Shown piece by piece: positions 62,078 through 64,000 of a DNA stretch of 64,000 nucleotides. This stretch comes from Bacteroidales bacterium (lineage in GTDB: Bacteria > Bacteroidota > Bacteroidia > Bacteroidales > UBA932). A model generated the notes under the pieces. The model saw only the letters and a list, made by a program, of their open reading frames with translations, did not search any database and was not told the DNA's origin. The position numbers and the translations under genes were made by a program. Within the stretch, counting starts at the first letter, position 1. Each line of letters starts with the position of its first letter. Where the stretch lies: the NCBI GenBank assembly GCA_024691765.1, contig JAILNI010000030.1:51760-115759 (forward strand), written 5' to 3'.

Positions 62078-62689
62078 ATGAACGAGTATCCGTCAAAGAC
62101 CCTGCAGGAGGCCGTCGAAGCCATCAGCTCCCTCCCCGGAGTTGGTGCCCGGAGTGCTCTGCGCCTGGCCCTGCATCTGCTGAGGCAGCCCAAGGAAAAC
62201 GTGCGGCATTTCGCCGAATCCGTGGCTGCCCTGGCCGACGACATCCACTACTGCAGCGTCTGCAGCATGGTTTCCGACGGCGAGCTCTGCTCCATCTGCT
62301 CCGACGCCTCGCGCGACCGCAGCATCATCTGCGTGGTGGAGAGCGTACGCGACGTGCTGAGCATCGAGGCCACCGGCCAGTACCGCGGCATCTACCATGT
62401 GCTCGGCGGCATCATCTCCCCTATAGACGGGGTAGGGCCCTCCGAACTCACGATAGGCCGCCTGGTCGAAAGGGTGAAGGAGGTAGACGGGAAGGTGGAA
62501 GTCATCCTTGCCCTCAGCGGCGACGTCGAGGGAGAGACCACATCTTTCTATATCTACAGGCAGATCGAGCCCTACGGCCCGAAGGTCTCCACCCTTGCCC
62601 GCGGGCTTGGTTTCGGGGACGACCTCGAGTATGCCGACGCCCTCACGCTCGGAAGGTCCATAACTAACCGTCATCCCTTCAAGCCATGA
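62078..62689 (+). CDS. recR: Recombination protein RecR
   Basis: Works with RecF/RecO to load RecA at gaps. The 203-residue protein has an N-terminal helix-hairpin-helix (AISSLPGVGARSALRLALHLL), a four-cysteine zinc site (C-S-V-C ... C-S-I-C), and a Toprim domain starting IICVVESVRDVLSIEATGQYRGIYHVLGGIISPIDGVGP. Length is standard. The ATG at 62078 is chosen since a TTG at 62066 lies in the promoter element. It overlaps the next gene by 4 bases. Confidence 0.95.
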   Translation: MNEYPSKTLQEAVEAISSLPGVGARSALRLALHLLRQPKENVRHFAESVAALADDIHYCSVCSMVSDGELCSICSDASRDRSIICVVESVRDVLSIEATGQYRGIYHVLGGIISPIDGVGPSELTIGRLVERVKEVDGKVEVILALSGDVEGETTSFYIYRQIEPYGPKVSTLARGLGFGDDLEYADALTLGRSITNRHPFKP

Positions 62690-63237
62690 ACCTCTGGGAA
62701 GTCTTGTTGATAGCGGCCAGCCTCTGTGCCGACTGCTTCGCGGTAAGCCTTTGTTCCAGCGTAAAGCTGCGCGATCCGGACTGGAAGAAGGTGGCCGTGA
62801 TCGCCCTGGCATTCGCGATTATCCAGACGGGCCTGCTGCTGGCAGGATGGGCGCTCGGCGAACTCTTCGTTGGGTTGCTCGGCAAGGCCGTGAAGGCGGT
62901 CGCATTCCTGCTTCTTCTGTATGTGGGAGGCTCGATGCTTTATTCGGCTGTCTTCGGAAAGGAGGAGGTGCTGGAACTGAATTCGTTCCGGGGCATAGTG
63001 CTCGGCGGGATTGCCACCAGCATCGACGCCGCCGCGGTAGGTGCGGCACAGGGCGTGGCAGACGTTGGCTTTATGGAATTCCTGCCCCTGGCTCTGGCAG
63101 TTTTCGTTATCACGGCGCTCAGTGTAATCGCCGGTATATCAGGCGGTTCGCGCCTCGGTAAATGGCTTGGCCGCACTGCCGAAATACTCGGCGGCGCGGT
63201 GCTGCTGTTCATTGCTTTCTGGAATCTTTTCCGCTAG
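62686..63237 (+). CDS. mntP: MntP-like manganese efflux pump
   Basis: A 183-residue inner-membrane protein with six helices. The two conserved acidic motifs of the family are present: SLCADCFAVSLCSSV near residue 12 and GGIATSIDAAAVGAAQGV near 107, in an internally duplicated fold. It likely exports Mn2+. In other bacteria the gene is often under a manganese riboswitch; here it is coupled to recR by ATGA with no room for one. Its TAG stop shares CTAG with the convergent pnuC stop. Confidence 0.85.
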   Translation: MNLWEVLLIAASLCADCFAVSLCSSVKLRDPDWKKVAVIALAFAIIQTGLLLAGWALGELFVGLLGKAVKAVAFLLLLYVGGSMLYSAVFGKEEVLELNSFRGIVLGGIATSIDAAAVGAAQGVADVGFMEFLPLALAVFVITALSVIAGISGGSRLGKWLGRTAEILGGAVLLFIAFWNLFR

Positions 63238-63836
63238 TCTACGTACTGGGCCCTGCGGTTCCAGTTGTAGAGTCCCAGGAAACTGGAGGCTATGCAGAAG
63301 CAGAACTGGATCACAAACCAGGTGTTGCCGAGGTTCACGTTCATCCATATGGCGAAGATGTCCGCCACGATCCATATCCACCACTGCTGGATGTAGGATC
63401 TGGTGAGCCAGACGGTTCCAATGATGCTTAGAGTAGTGGTAATGGCGTCCAGGAAGGGGTTCGGATCGGCAAGTACCCTAAGGAGAAAATAGAGGGCCGG
63501 GCAGAGTACGACGGCCGCGGCGGCGCTGATGATGACCACCCTGAGGGGGAGTCTGTGAAGCAGAAAAGCCTTCCCGTGACCTTCGTGTTTTTCCCTGTCC
63601 CTTTTCCAGCGGATAATCCCGACTACTCCCATCACCACATAGTAGATGTTGAGGGCCGCGAACGCCCAGGTGGCGCTGTTGAAGAAATTGAGCGCGGCGC
63701 ACACGCAGCTGGGAATGTACAGCAGCCACATGTAACGGCTGTGGTATACCTGGAGGACCAGATAGATTATGAAAGTAACCGTGGCTATTATCTCGAGTAT
63801 CTCGGCAGTAGCCTGAGGAAGAAATGCAAGTATCAT
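63234..63836 (-). CDS. pnuC: Nicotinamide riboside/mononucleotide transporter PnuC
   Basis: A 200-residue inner-membrane facilitator for NAD precursors, with about seven helices. PnuC signs are EILEIIATVTFIIYLVLQV near the start, the NIYYVVMGVVGIIRWKRD segment near residue 75, and the C-terminal SYIQQWWIWIVADIFAIWMN with the substrate-binding WxxW-type motif. It is close to the usual 190-240 residues. The ATG at 63836 is chosen; a TTG further upstream lies in the promoter. Confidence 0.9.
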   Translation of the reverse strand: MILAFLPQATAEILEIIATVTFIIYLVLQVYHSRYMWLLYIPSCVCAALNFFNSATWAFAALNIYYVVMGVVGIIRWKRDREKHEGHGKAFLLHRLPLRVVIISAAAAVVLCPALYFLLRVLADPNPFLDAITTTLSIIGTVWLTRSYIQQWWIWIVADIFAIWMNVNLGNTWFVIQFCFCIASSFLGLYNWNRRAQYVD

Positions 63837-63857
63837 GTTCTCAATAAAATTCAGTTG

Positions 63858-63865
63858 CAAATATA
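63858..63865 (-). promoter_or_regulatory. -7 promoter element for pnuC
   Basis: Reads TATATTTG on the minus strand, 21 bases before the ATG at 63836. Confidence 0.6.
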
Positions 63866-63876
63866 GAAATTATTCC

Positions 63877-63884
63877 TAACTTTG
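63877..63884 (+). promoter_or_regulatory. -7 promoter element for the gene leaving the window
   Basis: TAACTTTG followed by CAGGCTTTT, a 17-base match to the promoter at 24080. It predicts a leader of about 75 bases. Confidence 0.6.
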
Positions 63885-63896
63885 CAGGCTTTTACG

Positions 63897-63912
63897 CGCG
63901 GGCATGCCCGCG
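63897..63912. promoter_or_regulatory. Perfect 16-bp GC-rich palindrome in a leader region
   Basis: CGCGGGCATGCCCGCG is its own reverse complement and lies 12 bases after the -7 element, so it could be an operator or an RNA hairpin or dimerisation site. Confidence 0.45.
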
Positions 63913-63962
63913 GAGCACAATAAATAATGTTTAACTACTAGTTTGTTTTTCAAGTTACAATT

Positions 63963-64000
63963 ATGGCAGAAAACGAAGAAATCAAAAAGGCGCGTCTGAA
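63963..64000 (+). CDS. Start of a gene cut by the window end
   Basis: Only twelve full codons are present: M-A-E-N-E-E-I-K-K-A-R-L. The charged, non-hydrophobic start suggests a cytoplasmic protein, but no family can be named. It has its own promoter, a leader of about 75 bases and a palindrome, which together suggest regulation at the leader. Confidence 0.6.
   Translation, partial: MAENEEIKKARL

Overview
The window looks like a chromosomal piece of a high-GC member of the Bacteroidales. Three things support this: a SusC/SusD pair heads the left end; promoters repeatedly carry the Bacteroidota -7 element TAnnTTTG, often only a few bases before an ATG; and families typical of the phylum are present (DUF4293, fimbrillin-like lipoproteins, LytTR regulators with membrane domains, PhoH, CapA). 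Family or genus cannot be fixed from the sequence alone. Coding density is very high, no stretch over 300 bases lacks a gene, and no rRNA, tRNA, CRISPR array or insertion sequence was found. REGION 1 (1-14587): a glycan/uronate utilisation locus. The end of a SusC-type receptor is followed by SusD, mannonate dehydratase, a metallo-beta-lactamase-fold lipoprotein, a sodium:solute symporter, a 42-residue peptide, a fimbrillin/GLUG-like lipoprotein, glucuronate isomerase, an SDR fructuronate reductase and an RraA-family protein. The operon ends in what looks like a 13-codon remnant of a 2-keto-3-deoxygluconate kinase gene. A GH2 glycosidase and CstA follow under their own promoter. The enzymes form the path glucuronate -> fructuronate -> mannonate -> 2-keto-3-deoxygluconate. 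REGION 2 (14617-46559): mostly housekeeping. It holds rsmD, an NrnA-like DHH phosphoesterase, an FKBP-like lipoprotein, a MATE pump, a serine hydrolase, mazG, a CoA-transferase, tcdA, prfA, fabF, a LytTR regulator, a uridine phosphorylase, gyrA, a TPR protein, CapA, PhoH, an M28-like/TonB fusion, leuS, two YitT paralogues, a membrane-bound AraC regulator, an RluA-family synthase and dnaK. REGION 3 (46619-58779): the most unusual part. aroB is translationally coupled to a nine-gene run: a TerB-like protein, a small second TerB-like protein, an unknown helical protein, a triple zinc-ribbon protein, a membrane Ser/Thr kinase with a Thr/Pro repeat and a peptidoglycan-binding tail, a protein with four AAA-type modules and a zinc ribbon, a zinc-ribbon/FHA protein, a PP2C phosphatase and a DUF1963 protein. 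Together these read as a complete phosphothreonine circuit (writer, reader, eraser) joined to an AAA+ remodelling machine; the cargo or trigger is not evident. A perfect 11-bp inverted repeat before aroB is a candidate operator for the whole unit. REGION 4 (58782-64000): fba, gmk, nadD, a CorA-type channel, recR, a MntP-like exporter, pnuC and the first codons of a gene that leaves the window. Genome organisation is itself notable: convergent genes end within a few bases of each other or share the stop tetramer CTAG or TTAA, divergent genes often have back-to-back -7 elements 11-13 bp apart, and several genes look nearly leaderless.
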